Part shown: positions 12,040-22,981 of the stretch, piece by piece
Layout of the letters: every line of letters starts with the position of its first letter
How positions within the stretch are numbered: the first letter of the stretch is position 1
Source of the DNA: Gyrodactylus bullatarudis
Taxonomy: Eukaryota > Platyhelminthes > Monogenea > Gyrodactylidea > Gyrodactylidae
Assembly (NCBI GenBank): GCA_012064415.1
Contig: SSNU01000086.1
Span: 134,459 to 198,458 of the forward strand
DNA: 64,000 nucleotides
Reading direction: 5' to 3'
Notes under the pieces: model-generated
Seen by the model: only the letters and a program-made list of their open reading frames with translations
Databases searched by the model: none
Told to the model about the DNA's origin: nothing
Translations under genes and position numbers: made by a program

Positions 12040-13990
12040 ATTAATTCTGTATATTGTATTGTTCTTGAGATGAATAAAAAATTCTGCTAAAGTAAACTTT
12101 GACACAATATTTTCATTACATAAATTTTTATTTTGCTCAAATCCGATTGAACCAATTAGAGGATTTTATTAAACATTTTATCAGGTTTAAAATTGTATAT
12201 ATATCTAGTCGGTGTAAGAGTCTGATGAGATCCAGTGAAATATAAGCTTTATTACTAAATATTCACTTGTCTTCTGAATCCTCACAATGAGTTCTTCATT
12301 GGAAACAGATTTTATTATACTGTTTAATAGGCATAACTTTTTAAGAACAGTTTTTCGAAAATTCACAGATGCCTACATAAATAAAGATGCTCTATTTAAG
12401 GAATCTAGGTGTGAAATTTCTCTTAGATAAAATCTTTTCCTAGGGATGATGTCAGTACAACAAGGTTAAAGAATTGAATTTTTTCACGAAAATAAAGTGT
12501 TCAATGCAATAATAACACAATCATGCAAAAAAATTAAGGTAGCAATAAAATTTGGAGGGCTGGTAGAGTTTGATGTGAAAGTAAGAAATATCGAAAAAAA
12601 ATTTTTCAACGTGTAGTTTACGAGTAATATGACATTTAGTGCGAAAAAAAAGAGTCAAATTTTATCCTATAGTGTTTTTATTCCTTGATGAATATTCGTA
12701 TAAGACATACCATTTTGAAGAGCAGAAAATTTGCTACAATCCCTTGCCTGACCATTTTGAGCTCCCAATAATAGTGAAATTTGTTTGAAAATTGAAAAAA
12801 AAATGAAAAAATTCAAAAGCTTTTTTCAGTGTTTTACCAATGGCCCAGAAAATTTTCCTTAAAATCCTAGATAGTGTAATAGTGGAATTTAATTTTGATG
12901 CTTTTAAATTTCCAAAAAAGTCTTTTATAAGACGTAAATTCGGGAAAATGCGTACAATTTTACGGATTTTTAAAATTTACAATAACCTTTAATATTCTGG
13001 CCAAAACTAAAAATTTTATTTATTAGCAGTATAATGCAAAAGTTGACAGGAAGAAGTCAGGACTACAAATCATTTTCGAATCTCACAATGTAAAACGTCA
13101 AGTTCTCATCTGCATGTCAGAGCTAGTTTTGTACTTGGATGGTTCGCAGAGTTTGGTTTGAAGGTAAGAAAACAAGGATTTAAAAAAATTGTGCCTTCAA
13201 ATCAAAACAAAATCAGAAAAAAATTTCAAATTAATGGTGATTGAAGAGGGTCTATATTTGGATCCCGTGGGCAATGTAAAATTTCAATGAGCCAATATCT
13301 CAGGATGCTATAACGGTTTATATCCGCGTGATATTTGAATGTCAATCGAAGCATGCAAAAAATTTGCTCTGTCCGAAGAGTTGAATATTTATTTGAAATT
13401 CAGTACGAAAATGATGGCCTTAAACCTTAAATTTCAAAGTTTTATTCCACAATTATAATGAAGATATGGTAGAAATGGTATATAACTAACGTCTACTTGA
13501 ACATTCACACATCTTTCATCACTTCACAGTGTTTTTACCTGTACCGACAAGACTGAATTGACGAGGGGAAACCCACTGTCTAGCCAATTTGAGAATTAGA
13601 TTTTGAGTAATGGTAAAATTTGGTCGAGAATTGATCAATTTTGAAATGCCTTTACCCCTTGGCGCAGAAAAATTTCCTTCGAGCCAAAATGAGAATAGAA
13701 GAAGTGAAATTTCTATAAACATGTATATCAATCAATAGACTAATAAAAAAACCTTGAATTTAGTTTCTTGATAAAGTAAGAAATCGTAACTCTATTGCTG
13801 CAGATAAATAATGAAATCATGATATAATTTCCAACGAGAAATGACTAAACATTCAAATGATGGACTATAGCTATTGATGGATGGAAGATTTGTGTAACTA
13901 TTTCCTTTGCTTATAATTTTGACTATGTGGGATTGCACAATTCATGAGAAAATAAATATAGAATTTTATCAATTTTATCATTTTCAATTT
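12040..13990. other. spacer between CAP copies 2 and 3, no gene seen
   Basis: I find no supported exon. The start holds the polyadenylation signal of CAP copy 2 and, at 12200-12260, a reversed copy of the TCTCATCAGAC palindrome followed by a short KYKLYY-like echo of the piggyBac reading frame. The rest is AT-rich sequence with repeat-like blocks I cannot classify. Confidence 0.4.
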
Positions 13991-13994
13991 AGAG

Positions 13995-16900
13995 ATGAGA
14001 TTAGTACCTATCGCTATATTTCTGTTGACAATCTTGAAATTATGCATGGCTAAAAAATTTCTTGACCAACATAACTATTTCAGGAAACGGATACTCGATG
14101 GTGAAGAGATAAGAATGCCAAAGGCAAAAGGAATGCCGATGATGGTGAGTTACTTCTTAAAAGATTTTGATATATCTAAACTAAGTTCTCTATTATTTCT
14201 TCAAACATCAAATGTATGGAGAAGATTTCTGGCATTCAGATGATGAGAATCAATTTTAAAAAATAATAATTTTTAAAGAAAATGCGCGACCTTTTTTTAA
14301 TTTTGAGCTGACACCAAATTTCAATTTTTTAAAATATTTTTGATATCGAAGTGGGACTGTCAAAATTAGAGTAAGAAACTGTTTAAAGTTTTGAGATTTT
14401 AGCGGGTTCTGGCAAATCTTAGATCATGATGATCACCGATACTCACAATTTTTTTAAGCAGTAAAAATAAAAATAAATCTAGATTTGAATACAATCAGCT
14501 CAAGACCTACAGTCGGTTCCAAGAACTGAGTGAACATTAAATTCTATGAATTTACACAAACGTATCCGTATAGGCATGGTATTTTCGAAATATAAATGCA
14601 TAAAACTTCAGTAAACGAAATCTGATAGGCTATGCATTCTTTGTAACACAGAACGGAGATTGAGACGCTTAAAGAACAGGTTGATTCAAATGAAAAGATG
14701 ATCGTAATCTAGAAAAATAAGATTTTTTCTCATGTCACCATTTATCTGACAAGGACTTAGCCCGGAGAAATTGCAAAAAAAAGCATTCGATTTTGAATAG
14801 CAGAAAAATAGAAAAACTATTGTCGCGAGGAAATATCTTTTAAAGAATGTAAATCTCATTAAAATTCTCATGAAAAATAGCATTTTGACCGTCCTATAAA
14901 AATTTTATAACTTGAAAAATACTCTAGGCTCACTGGGTTTGGCTTTTGCTTAAATTTGAGTCAGTCAGCATACTTAGTGTAAAATTGCTTACTAAAAAGA
15001 TAGAGATGCATTTCTAGGTTTGGAAATTTGCGTAAAAATACGGTCACATATATATCTATCTATGTTTCTTATCAGATATGGGATTATCAACTTGAAGAGA
15101 CCGCAAAAAAATGGGCAAAGAAGTGTGACTTTAAACATAATGACAACTCTGAGAGAGAGACAAGCCTATTCAAGAAAGTTGGTCAGAATCTCTATTTCAC
15201 AACTAAGGAAAGTGAGAAATACGAGTGAGTAAAATTAATCTTATAAATCATAAATTGATAATTATCAGTTGATGAGCTGCACAACAAATCAAATTGAGCT
15301 TACCTTGTCATTAGGCTCTTTTATGATACCAGTGATTTGACATATTCGATAAAATGTTTTTCTTTTTAAAAATGAAATCTCTAGCTAAAATTCCAATTGA
15401 GAATAAGAAGCTAATAGGAATTTGATTTTCCGTGTTTTATAGATTTAAAATATTCTTTGAACATACAGAATACTTACACAATTAGAACTATGGAAGATTA
15501 TAAAATAATTTTTGTTTTCAAGAGCTCCCTACAGTTGGTATGCTGAAATAAAGGACTATGATTACTCAAGAAATCGATGCTCTAATATCTGTTCACATTT
15601 TACCCAGGTGAGTATAATTTCAGCTAAGGGGTATTTACAAAATTGGTGACTCGGTCATTCCCATTTGCAGATTTGGTTACTTTTTTACATTGGATTTAAG
15701 GACCCCTGAAAATTAATTCTCTTTTAGTTACACTTTTGTAATGCAAAATTTTAAATATTGCATTTTTCCTTTATTGAAATTTATTAATTGCAATCATGGT
15801 TAGTTTTCCCTGTTCTGAATGATATTTAATAAATATTATTTATTTCGCAATTATTGTTACAATCTTTTAAAATCTGTTTTTGATGACATTCAAAGCTATT
15901 TCATGAGTATTTTTATTCAGTAACTTCTCTAGGTACTGATTTGTATTTATTCGAAGTTAATTTTCTGAATCAATTTAAAATATCATGAATTCCTAAAGAA
16001 GAATTAAAAATATTGGGCTCAGTTTTTGATATACAAAAATTTTGAATTTACTTCACCAAATCCGAGTAAATGCAAATCAGTACCTAGAGATGTTCCTGAA
16101 TAAAATTACTCATGAAATAGCTTTGAATGTCATCAGAAACTGATTCTAAAAGATTGTAACAATAATTGCATAATAAATAAAATTTATTAAAAATCATTCA
16201 GAACAGGGAGGACTAATTACTAAATAGATTAATTCCAAATATGAACCCAAAAAATACATTTTAAAACTAACAAGAAATAATTTTATTTAACACTAAATTA
16301 CACTTTTTCTCAGCTTTTGATTATTTCCGGCTTGTGTAAGGTCTTTCACGTTTCTTATTAATTTCAAGTTCCGACTCCTTCAGATTTTTGACGTCACAAA
16401 GCATAATAATCTCCTAGTAAGCTGCTTCCAAGGACATTACTTTAAATTCATTTGGAACATAATTTTTAGGGACATATATTTTTACAGGGATATCCATTAA
16501 TTTTTGCAAAACTACAAGGACATAGTAGTTTGTTGAATTTAACAACTCTTCTTATTTCACAATTGCGATCTTGAGAAACATAAAATTAATCCTCTTCAGG
16601 GGCAGAGAAAATTTTAAAGAACCTAGATTCGCGTAATTTTTTTCCATCAAAGGTTCGATATTAGGAGAAAGTTCACTTTCATTCTTTAAATAGAGGTTAA
16701 GTCGTTCCAAAACAGTATTTAGGGAATGCAAAATTGGCCCAATTTGCAACAGAAATTTCACCAAGATATTCAACAAAATTTTTTTTTATTATCGAGATCA
16801 TTATTTTTTTGGGGTCATGTATGGAAAATTATTTTCATTGGGGTCAATTTTGGATTTTTTCGGGGTTATTTTTAATGAGTTATTTATCATTCTAGCAACT

Positions 16901-17892
16901 CATTATTATTCATCTAATGCTCAGAAAATAAAATACTTCGTTTACCACTCACTTGACTCTTGAGTTCAACTCATAAATTCCACTTCCTACTTGGGCTAAA
17001 TACCAGGCAGGCCCCTGGTAAGAAGATTTGTTTTTCTTACCATTTGAGCTAAAGCATGTACAAAATTAAATTTAAATCTTAAACTATGTTTTTATTATTT
17101 TTTTTAAAGATGATTTGGGAAAACTCCACAGCTCTTGGATGTGCCATGCATGAATGTAAAAATGGTCTAAATGGAGTATCTAAAAATTATCCTGTTTACT
17201 ACTTTACTGTCTGTCATTATGGGCCAATGTAAGTCAAGTGTAGAGAATTTTCCTTATCAAATTCAGTTTAATAATTTATTTAACAATTTAATTTCTCAAG
17301 ATATGGTTCAAACTCACTAATAATAGATTCTCGGCTTACCCCTCATTAGAAAATGTTTCAAGTATTTTAGTTTATGATTTTTGCTAAAGTCTATTTTTAC
17401 ATTTCTTATCCCCTGGTAATTTGTCTAATTTAATTTTTTTTCGCTTGATAGAATCAGTTTTGAGATTATTACCATGAGAAAGGAAGACTTATTATCATTC
17501 ATCCAATAACATTGATAGACTATTTGTAATGTTTATTTTGGAACTCTTTTCTTAACCCTTAAAATCGGTTCGTTCAATCACACGTCGTTTTTATATTCAA
17601 TACTATGAGAATTCTCATTAATCTGCTGGGAAATGCAAGAGAAATGGGTTCATCATTCATTTAAAATACTCTTTGAAATTTAATATTTCTAAAGTTTTCT
17701 TGGAACAAATTGATTCCGATTCTAAGGGCTAGAACTCTATGAGTGTTTTATGATTTCTCTTTATTTAATAAAAGAAATAAATTAATTTGATTAACCAGGG
17801 GCAATTGGATCGGGAAAAGGCCTTACAACAGCTTCCCTGTTCTGCATTCGCCAAGGATCCTCTTTCTACTTTTATTGATTTTTTTATGTTAG
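13995..17892 (+). CDS. CAP/SCP-domain protein, copy 3, GPI-like tail
   Basis: Five exons: 13995-14144, 15076-15224, 15523-15607, 17110-17228, 17799-17892. They give 198 codons plus TAG. Signal peptide MRLVPIAIFLLTILKLCMA, then FLDQHNYFRKRILDGEE, WDYQLEETAKKWAKKCDFKH, KKVGQNLYFTT, WYAEIKDYDY, CSHFTQMIWENSTALGC and YYFTVCHYGPMGNWIGKRPY. The HFTQ histidine is kept. The chain stops within a hydrophobic run (PRILFLLLLIFLC), the arrangement expected of a GPI-attachment signal, though no omega site is certain. Exons 2 and 3 are again 149 and 85 nt with the same phases, showing tandem duplication. A pyrimidine-rich AATTTAG sits 2 bp before the ATG, so a 5'UTR intron or trans-splice acceptor is possible. 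AATAAA is at 17896-17901. Confidence 0.85.
14659..14835. repeat. dispersed repeat, copy also at 61949-62115
   Basis: The blocks GATTGAGACGCTT, TCTCATGTCACCATTTATCT, GACAAGGA and GAATAGCAGAAAAA occur in the same order and strand at 61949-62115, about 47 kb away. Identity is clear but gapped. No ORF is associated. It is probably a non-autonomous interspersed repeat in intron 1 of CAP copy 3. Confidence 0.65.
15799..16220. repeat. inverted repeat, arms about 150 bp, in CAP copy 3 intron 3
   Basis: The left arm (about 15799-15950) starts GTTAGTTTTCCCTGTTCTGA and its reverse complement ends at 16220 (TCAGAACAGGGAGGACTAAT). Internal matches include GATTGTAACAATAATTGC and AGCTATTTCATGAGTA. The loop is about 115 bp. 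Similarity is high but interrupted. It looks like another hairpin MITE and carries no coding frame. Confidence 0.7.
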
Positions 17893-18181
17893 AATAATAA
17901 ATCAGTAATTTTAATGAAACATTTCTCTTTTGGTCCTCAATCTGGTAGCAGCATCGGAGACGAAATTAGTAAATGCTTCTTGACAAGATTATCTACCTTG
18001 TAGTAATTTTACTATCGGATAATAAGTTATTATTAATAACTGTTCCCGATGCAGAGATTACTAGATTGTTGATTTAAAGTAGTTTGAATATCAAGATATT
18101 CAGTGATTATGTTATAGTATAAATTTGACTTTTTACCTAGAAAATTCCAAATGAAATAAGGAGAGTATTAAAAAATAAAGG

Positions 18182-18187
18182 TTTATT
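18182..18187 (-). terminator. polyadenylation signal for the PDK1-like gene
   Basis: AATAAA on the minus strand, about 105 bp past the kinase stop codon. It faces the 3' end of CAP copy 3, so the two genes are convergent. Confidence 0.45.
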
Positions 18188-18291
18188 CTTATAGAAAAGA
18201 AGTAAAATAAGGTTCAAAAATATTTTGCATATTTGTAAAAAGTTTTTCATAGCTGATAAATTGGCAAAAATAATTACAATCCAACCTGTTC

Positions 18292-19689
18292 TTATTCGGA
18301 TGCCTTCACAACTTTGATATCTTCATTGTATGTTTTCTTGTACAATTTGCTTATTTCATCAAGCCAGGAAGACGAATCCCCCTTTGGATTCTCAAGGTAA
18401 TAAATTCGTCCTGGAACATGAATCCAAAACATTCGCTCGTTTTTCAATTCAAATTTCATATTGGTTGACCATGGTATCTCTCCCTTCCTGATCATATTCT
18501 CCATATCAATATAAAATAAATGTGGTCCTTCAGTTAGGAGAAACATTCTCTTCTTATCAAAAAGTCCTCTTCTTTTGTAGAGAATTCCCTGTTTAATGAT
18601 GAGTCTATTGTTAGTAAAGCGATGGTAAATATTCTCTTTGCACTGCTTTCTAAGTAGGTCATCTTCATTTGAATATTTCATGTTCAACTCTTGGCTAATA
18701 TGGTATTGCTGACTTTTCTCGTAGTCATTTGGAATTTTATCCCAATCTACCTTTTCATCTTGCATGTGGATGGGAGTCAAGTTTGAAGTGAGTTTAGGGG
18801 GTGTCTCATCGAGTAATCCACTCCAATTAATATTCTTAAAGAATGCATGATTCTTAATTGCTTCAGGACCGCCGTTTGAAGGGCTTCCCAGTCGGTCGTT
18901 GGGGTTTATGAGCAATAACTTTTTGACAAGATCTTTTCCATTTTCATCGAAACCATCGACAAATTCATAATCCAGCTTGGCAATTCTTCCAAAAAGTACA
19001 AACTCGTTTGTTTCATGTGACTGAAATCTGAAAGGAGGTAGGCCTGAAAGGAAATGATAAATTACACATCCAAAAGCCCAATAATCCATGAGATATGTGA
19101 GACGTTTGATTTCCTCAGCATTTTCAGTTCTACTCGACCTTGTTTGGATCATTTCAGGACTGACATACTGAGCTGTTCCTGTGAATGATTCTGCTTTTAC
19201 AGAATCATCGTTGAGAATGATTGCAGAACCAAAGTCGGCCAATTTAACATGCCATTTGTCGGATAATAAAATATTTTCAGGTTTTAAATCTCTGTGGACA
19301 ATAGAATTCTCATGAAGATAACACAAAGCAGAGAATACCTCAGCTCCATAAAATGCAGTACATTCAACATCAAAGTTTGTTAGATTAGTGAGGTACTTAT
19401 AAATTTCCGAGTTTGCAGCCAATTCCATGTCAAAGTATAGACGTTGTGAGTCTTGAAATGTACAATATAATTTAATAATGTAAGGAGAGTCTGTCTTCAT
19501 GAGAACGTGTCGTTCCATCAAAACAGAATTAACTGCTTTATTACGTACAGCATGGGATTTTTCTACTACCTTTACAGCTGATATTTTGTTTGTTAAAATT
19601 TCTTTAGCTTCGTAGACTTTGGAAAATGATCCGCAGCCTATCTCTTTACCAAACTTATAGTCTGATTGAGATGTCAACTTTTTTGCCAT
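18292..19689 (-). CDS. PDPK1-like: PDK1-like (3-phosphoinositide-dependent) protein kinase, intronless
   Basis: A single 465-codon frame. An AGC-group kinase domain (about residues 11-290) is followed by a PH domain (about 355-455). Visible motifs: glycine loop GCGSFSKV (18-25), Lys40 in AVKVVEK, alpha-C Glu59, HRDLKPEN (132-139), DFG (152-154), and the T-loop SFTGTAQYVSPE with Ser168, matching the PDK1 signature around its autophosphorylated serine. PDK1 phosphorylates activation loops of AKT, S6K, SGK and PKC at the plasma membrane and cytosol. The PH part (KQGILYKRRGLFDKKRMFLL, later GRIYYLENP) fits the C-terminal PDK1 PH fold. Oddities: no introns although neighbouring genes have them; an unusually short N-terminus; and about ten extra residues between SPEM and DYWAFGC, where the usual form is DLWALGC. 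A retrocopy that kept its frame is possible. All catalytic residues are present, so it is probably active. The minus-strand AATAAA is at 18182-18187. Confidence 0.9.
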   Translation of the reverse strand: MAKKLTSQSDYKFGKEIGCGSFSKVYEAKEILTNKISAVKVVEKSHAVRNKAVNSVLMERHVLMKTDSPYIIKLYCTFQDSQRLYFDMELAANSEIYKYLTNLTNFDVECTAFYGAEVFSALCYLHENSIVHRDLKPENILLSDKWHVKLADFGSAIILNDDSVKAESFTGTAQYVSPEMIQTRSSRTENAEEIKRLTYLMDYWAFGCVIYHFLSGLPPFRFQSHETNEFVLFGRIAKLDYEFVDGFDENGKDLVKKLLLINPNDRLGSPSNGGPEAIKNHAFFKNINWSGLLDETPPKLTSNLTPIHMQDEKVDWDKIPNDYEKSQQYHISQELNMKYSNEDDLLRKQCKENIYHRFTNNRLIIKQGILYKRRGLFDKKRMFLLTEGPHLFYIDMENMIRKGEIPWSTNMKFELKNERMFWIHVPGRIYYLENPKGDSSSWLDEISKLYKKTYNEDIKVVKASE

Positions 19690-19894
19690 TACTAGATTTT
19701 ACAGGTATAATTCCATGCGATTGTTAACCATGACAAGTAGCAAGAGGATGTGTAGCTTTTTCACTAATTATTTTCAGAAAACTCGTTTATAATGAATATT
19801 CAAACAAAAAATGTGATTTGTTTTTTGTTATTTAATTAATACAAAATTTTCAAACCGATATTGAATTTTAGGTCATAAGCTACCTCAAGCTACA
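19690..19894. promoter_or_regulatory. shared divergent promoter region, PDK1-like / sorting nexin
   Basis: Only about 205 bp separate the two divergent start codons, so both promoters must lie here or overlap the 5'UTRs. A GAATTTTAG acceptor-like string 24 bp before the sorting nexin ATG might mark a 5'UTR intron. No clear TATA or initiator can be singled out in sequence this AT-rich. Confidence 0.5.
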
Positions 19895-20424
19895 ATGGCG
19901 ATGGAAAGACTCCCAGTCGAATCATTAAACTCTACTATTTACGAAACACCAACTAATTTGCTTGAGATCGAAGTTAAAGACCCTAGAACAACATCTGATA
20001 TACAAGGTCAATTTATTGAATATACCGTTGAGATGAAGGTAAATTATTGAATATAACTCATAAATAGACTAATATCCCTTTATTTAAAAAACCTCACTCA
20101 ATCGTTTATAGAAGATACAGCGACTTTGAATGGCTTAGATCTAAATTGCATAATGAAAACAAAGTAAGTCTAATATGTGAAATTTCCATTTCTAGATCCT
20201 AGTCCCAGATTTACCTTCCAAATCGATTCTGAGAAACTTTAATATAGGTTCAAATAAGTTTGATCCACAGTTTATTGAAAACCGTCGACTAGGCTTGGAA
20301 AAATTTATCAATGTGTAAGTAGTATTTTCACTTCCATTTTAGTGTTGCTGGTCATCCATTGGCTCAAGCATCCAGACATCTTCACATGTTCTTACTCGAT
20401 GAGTTTATTGAGAGAAACATTTAA
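19895..20424 (+). CDS. SNX3-like: PX-domain sorting nexin of the SNX3/SNX12 type
   Basis: Four exons: 19895-20038, 20068-20163, 20196-20314, 20343-20424. They give 146 codons plus TAA. Almost the whole protein is a PX domain that binds PI3P on early endosomes. SNX3 proteins act in retromer-dependent recycling, for example of Wntless. Landmarks: NLLEIEVKDP, QFIEYTVEMK, TNIPLFKK, VYRRYSDFEWLRSKL (the PI3P-contact RRYSDF motif), VPDLPSK, NRRLGLEKFINVVAGHPLAQ and LHMFLLDEFIE. This order matches SNX3/SNX12 closely and the family length is about 160. The three introns are just 29, 32 and 28 bp. Each starts GTAAGT or GTAAAT and ends TAG, and each would bring in a stop or frame break if retained. Removing them restores family-conserved joins (MK|TNIPLF, ENK|ILVPDLP, INV|VAGHPL). 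It lies head to head with the PDK1-like kinase. Confidence 0.9.
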
Positions 20425-21967
20425 AATTTTTTCACTGTGACAATTATCCCGGAAATCCTTCACTAGAAATGACACTTGAGTGATTAGGAATTGAGTGACA
20501 ATATTTGTTAATCGTTTATTACCATTATTGCTACTTTATTCATATTCTAAAATTTATTTTTATTTATTCAATGATTATTATTTCTGAAATAATTCCATGT
20601 CAAACTGGTCCATTTATTATAAAAAAATTACACTCAGAATCTATTGATTTATTTGCAGTTGAAAAATAAACTCCATGATTTTATGATGATCCTTTTCAGT
20701 CATTAAACTCTTGGAATTGTAAGAATTAATGTTTAGAAACAGTAGTATTCAAATGCCTTGTGTGAGGAAACCGAGCCGGATTAATAAATTTTGTAATCTA
20801 TTAATGTAAAAATGAACTCTAGAATATTTCACAAATCGGTCGCTCGCAAGCGACGGGGTTAAAAACATAATAATTTCTTTAAGAGATAACTTCAGATTCA
20901 GCATCTGATAAATAGGAAAATTTTTTTGTTCCATGATGAAATCCGAAATCTTCAATAAAAATGAGTAAAAGTAGATCTAGTTGGAATATAACCAACTTTT
21001 TTCCAAAGCCTCTTCCAGACGTTTCGGTACTGAGATAGTCAAGTACCTTCTTCAGTGGATGAGACGCTTGTAATTTGAACTCTCTTCAATTTCATCTAAA
21101 AACCTTGGTATTCCTATTGGTCCAGATCTAAAAAACCATTCTAAATTAAGTACAAACCTTAAAAACCAATCAGATGACCTGTAGAAAAATCAAACACGAA
21201 AAACCTGAAATTAACCATCTGCTAAATCAATAATCTGATGATTTTAAGATGGTTGATGTTTATATCAAGACGTGATGAATTTTTTTCTCTCAAAAAAACC
21301 GTGAAAAATTTGTCAACAAAAGTACAGCCGGAACCGAAACTCGATGGCCACCTCAGTCCGAAGAAAATAGAGCGTAATTTATATCGCGAAATATACACCA
21401 AAATTTCACAAGGAATTCGTTGGTGCATTCAGTTTTCCTATTTATTTGCGTTTTTAAGGGTAAAATTTAGGAGTACGAGAAATTGAGTTTTTAAAGCTTT
21501 ATTGCGAGGTTCAGAGAGGTTTTAGAGAGTTCAAAAGCATCTTAGTGTATGAAAGAGAAGTTCCTTTTTTATATGAACATTAAAGTTTCCCTTCACAGGC
21601 GCTCTAAAAAACCCGTTTGATGTAGGTCTACTTGTAAGCGACCGATAAAAATCAGGGTTTTGGATCACATAGTAAAGGGGTTTGAATCAAGTATACAAGT
21701 ATATAAAAAAGTGCTGATTTCAAAAATAGTCAGGGCAAGAAAATCAGTTAATCAGATATTAAGTGATTGGATCTTGAAATCCAGATCATATTTTTGTTGA
21801 AAATCTGTTCATCTAAAATTAGGCAATTTCTATTAAAGTTTAATAATTAAACGAATCAACTATAGATACTTGAAAGCATTTTTTACTCAAAGATAGCCTT
21901 AAAATTTTACTTCGAAACGTTTGCTCTTTTCAAATAGCAATAATCCAAAAACCGAATATGCAGAATC
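20425..21967. other. intergenic, no gene seen
   Basis: This holds the 3'UTR of the sorting nexin (candidate AATAAA near 20665) and AT-rich sequence. A perfect 14-bp palindrome TCGCTCGCAAGCGA lies near 20840. Two overlapping opposite-strand ORFs around 21222-21486 are mutual shadows with no family resemblance. Confidence 0.4.
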
Positions 21968-22132
21968 ATGGCTCAAACCACATTACCTCGATCTGATTTA
22001 TCAATTCCATTCTTCTCTTCAATCCGCAATGACAGAACCTCATCAAACGAAGGAGGAATCATCGCATATCTACAAAATACATTTGACTACAATGTAATCT
22101 CCAAATCTAATAACACAGCGGAGTTTTTTTGA
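21968..22132 (+). pseudogene. LINE endonuclease (EEP) fragment
   Basis: A 54-codon ATG frame contains RNDRTSSNEGGIIAYLQNTF. That resembles the R-x-x-R...GGGV-AIYI segment of the endonuclease/exonuclease/phosphatase domain of non-LTR retrotransposons. The frame stops abruptly and no reverse transcriptase follows. G+C is higher than in the flanks. It is most likely the remnant of a truncated LINE. A short host exon is the alternative, since AAT|GTAATC could serve as a donor. Confidence 0.45.
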
Positions 22133-22214
22133 TAGAAAACTTTATTTATTCGGTAGTTAATCTCGAATTAAAAAAATATATACAAATATGGATCCTGGTT
22201 ATTGAGTACACTAT

Positions 22215-22410
22215 GGTTAAATAAAATAATTTTTTTTTGAAATCGAAACATTTTTATTTATATTCAGAAATATAGAAATTAAATATTGTACAATTAAGAG
22301 AGCTGGGAAAGAGTGTTCAATGTGCCCGGTGTGGGAAGGTTTGAACCTAGGACCGAGAGTAAGAGGGTCGGAATTAGAGGTGAGAGAGATACAACTACGA
22401 AACACCGGGC
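22215..22410 (-). repeat. tRNA-like SINE candidate
   Basis: Read on the minus strand, a tRNA-like head begins GCCCGGTGTTTCGTAGTTGT near 22410 and closes with the complementary ACACCGGGC near 22324. In between is a T-loop-like GGTTCAAACC (B-box-like). The head is about 87 nt, followed by about 90 nt of body and an A-rich tail near 22215-22228. The acceptor stem pairs over 9 bp but the T-arm pairs poorly, so it is not a functional tRNA. No target-site duplication was found. Confidence 0.45.
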
Positions 22411-22821
22411 AAGAGAAAATTTTCATTAATATCCTATCATTTGAAATCCTTATAGAAACAGGTTATTTTAGCATTTCAATGTACCTAAGGTTGATCCCTA
22501 AAAAAATCCCTGATTATAATTTAACAAAGATTCCGAATACAAAGATAATTTCCCACAGAAATTAAAAGAAAAAAGTACTCATAGGCTAAGAAGAAATGAG
22601 TAAGTGAAGCTGCTTTGTGGAATTTAAAGATGCGTATCTAGGATATAAGTTTAAGAAAATTCTTTTAACAGAATTCTATTCCTTCAAATTTAACATAATT
22701 CAATCTCAAGAGACAGTTTGAATAAAGAAAGGTGTCTTTTCAAGGGGTTGAGACTGAAATTCAGTCACTGGAGGAAATTTCTATCATTATTTATTATGAT
22801 TCATTCATTATTTAATTTTAG

Positions 22822-22981
22822 AAGAAATCATCTTAATGCTATCTACGGTGGTTCAAACCTCTTCCCCAATCCTGAAGTTTTCTCCAAGCATTTGATTACC
22901 GCTCTTACTGTTGCAAGCCAAATCAATGATCATGATCCAAGCAAATCCATCTATACAAATCATGTTATGAAAGTACTATAG
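22822..22981 (+). other. possible orphan exon or retroelement scrap
   Basis: After a pyrimidine-rich AATTTTAG, the frame NHLNAIYGGSNLFPNPEVFS continues to HVMKVL and a stop. Base composition is noticeably less AT-rich than the flanks, and the peptide does not have the Phe/Lys/Asn/Ile bias of junk ORFs here. I recognise no family, and no compatible upstream exon (one ending two bases into a codon) was identified. Treat it as unassigned. Confidence 0.25.

Noticed and set aside
20835..20850. Perfect 14-bp palindrome TCGCTCGCAAGCGA
   Set aside because: Isolated, with no partner sites or adjacent gene to suggest an operator or element end.
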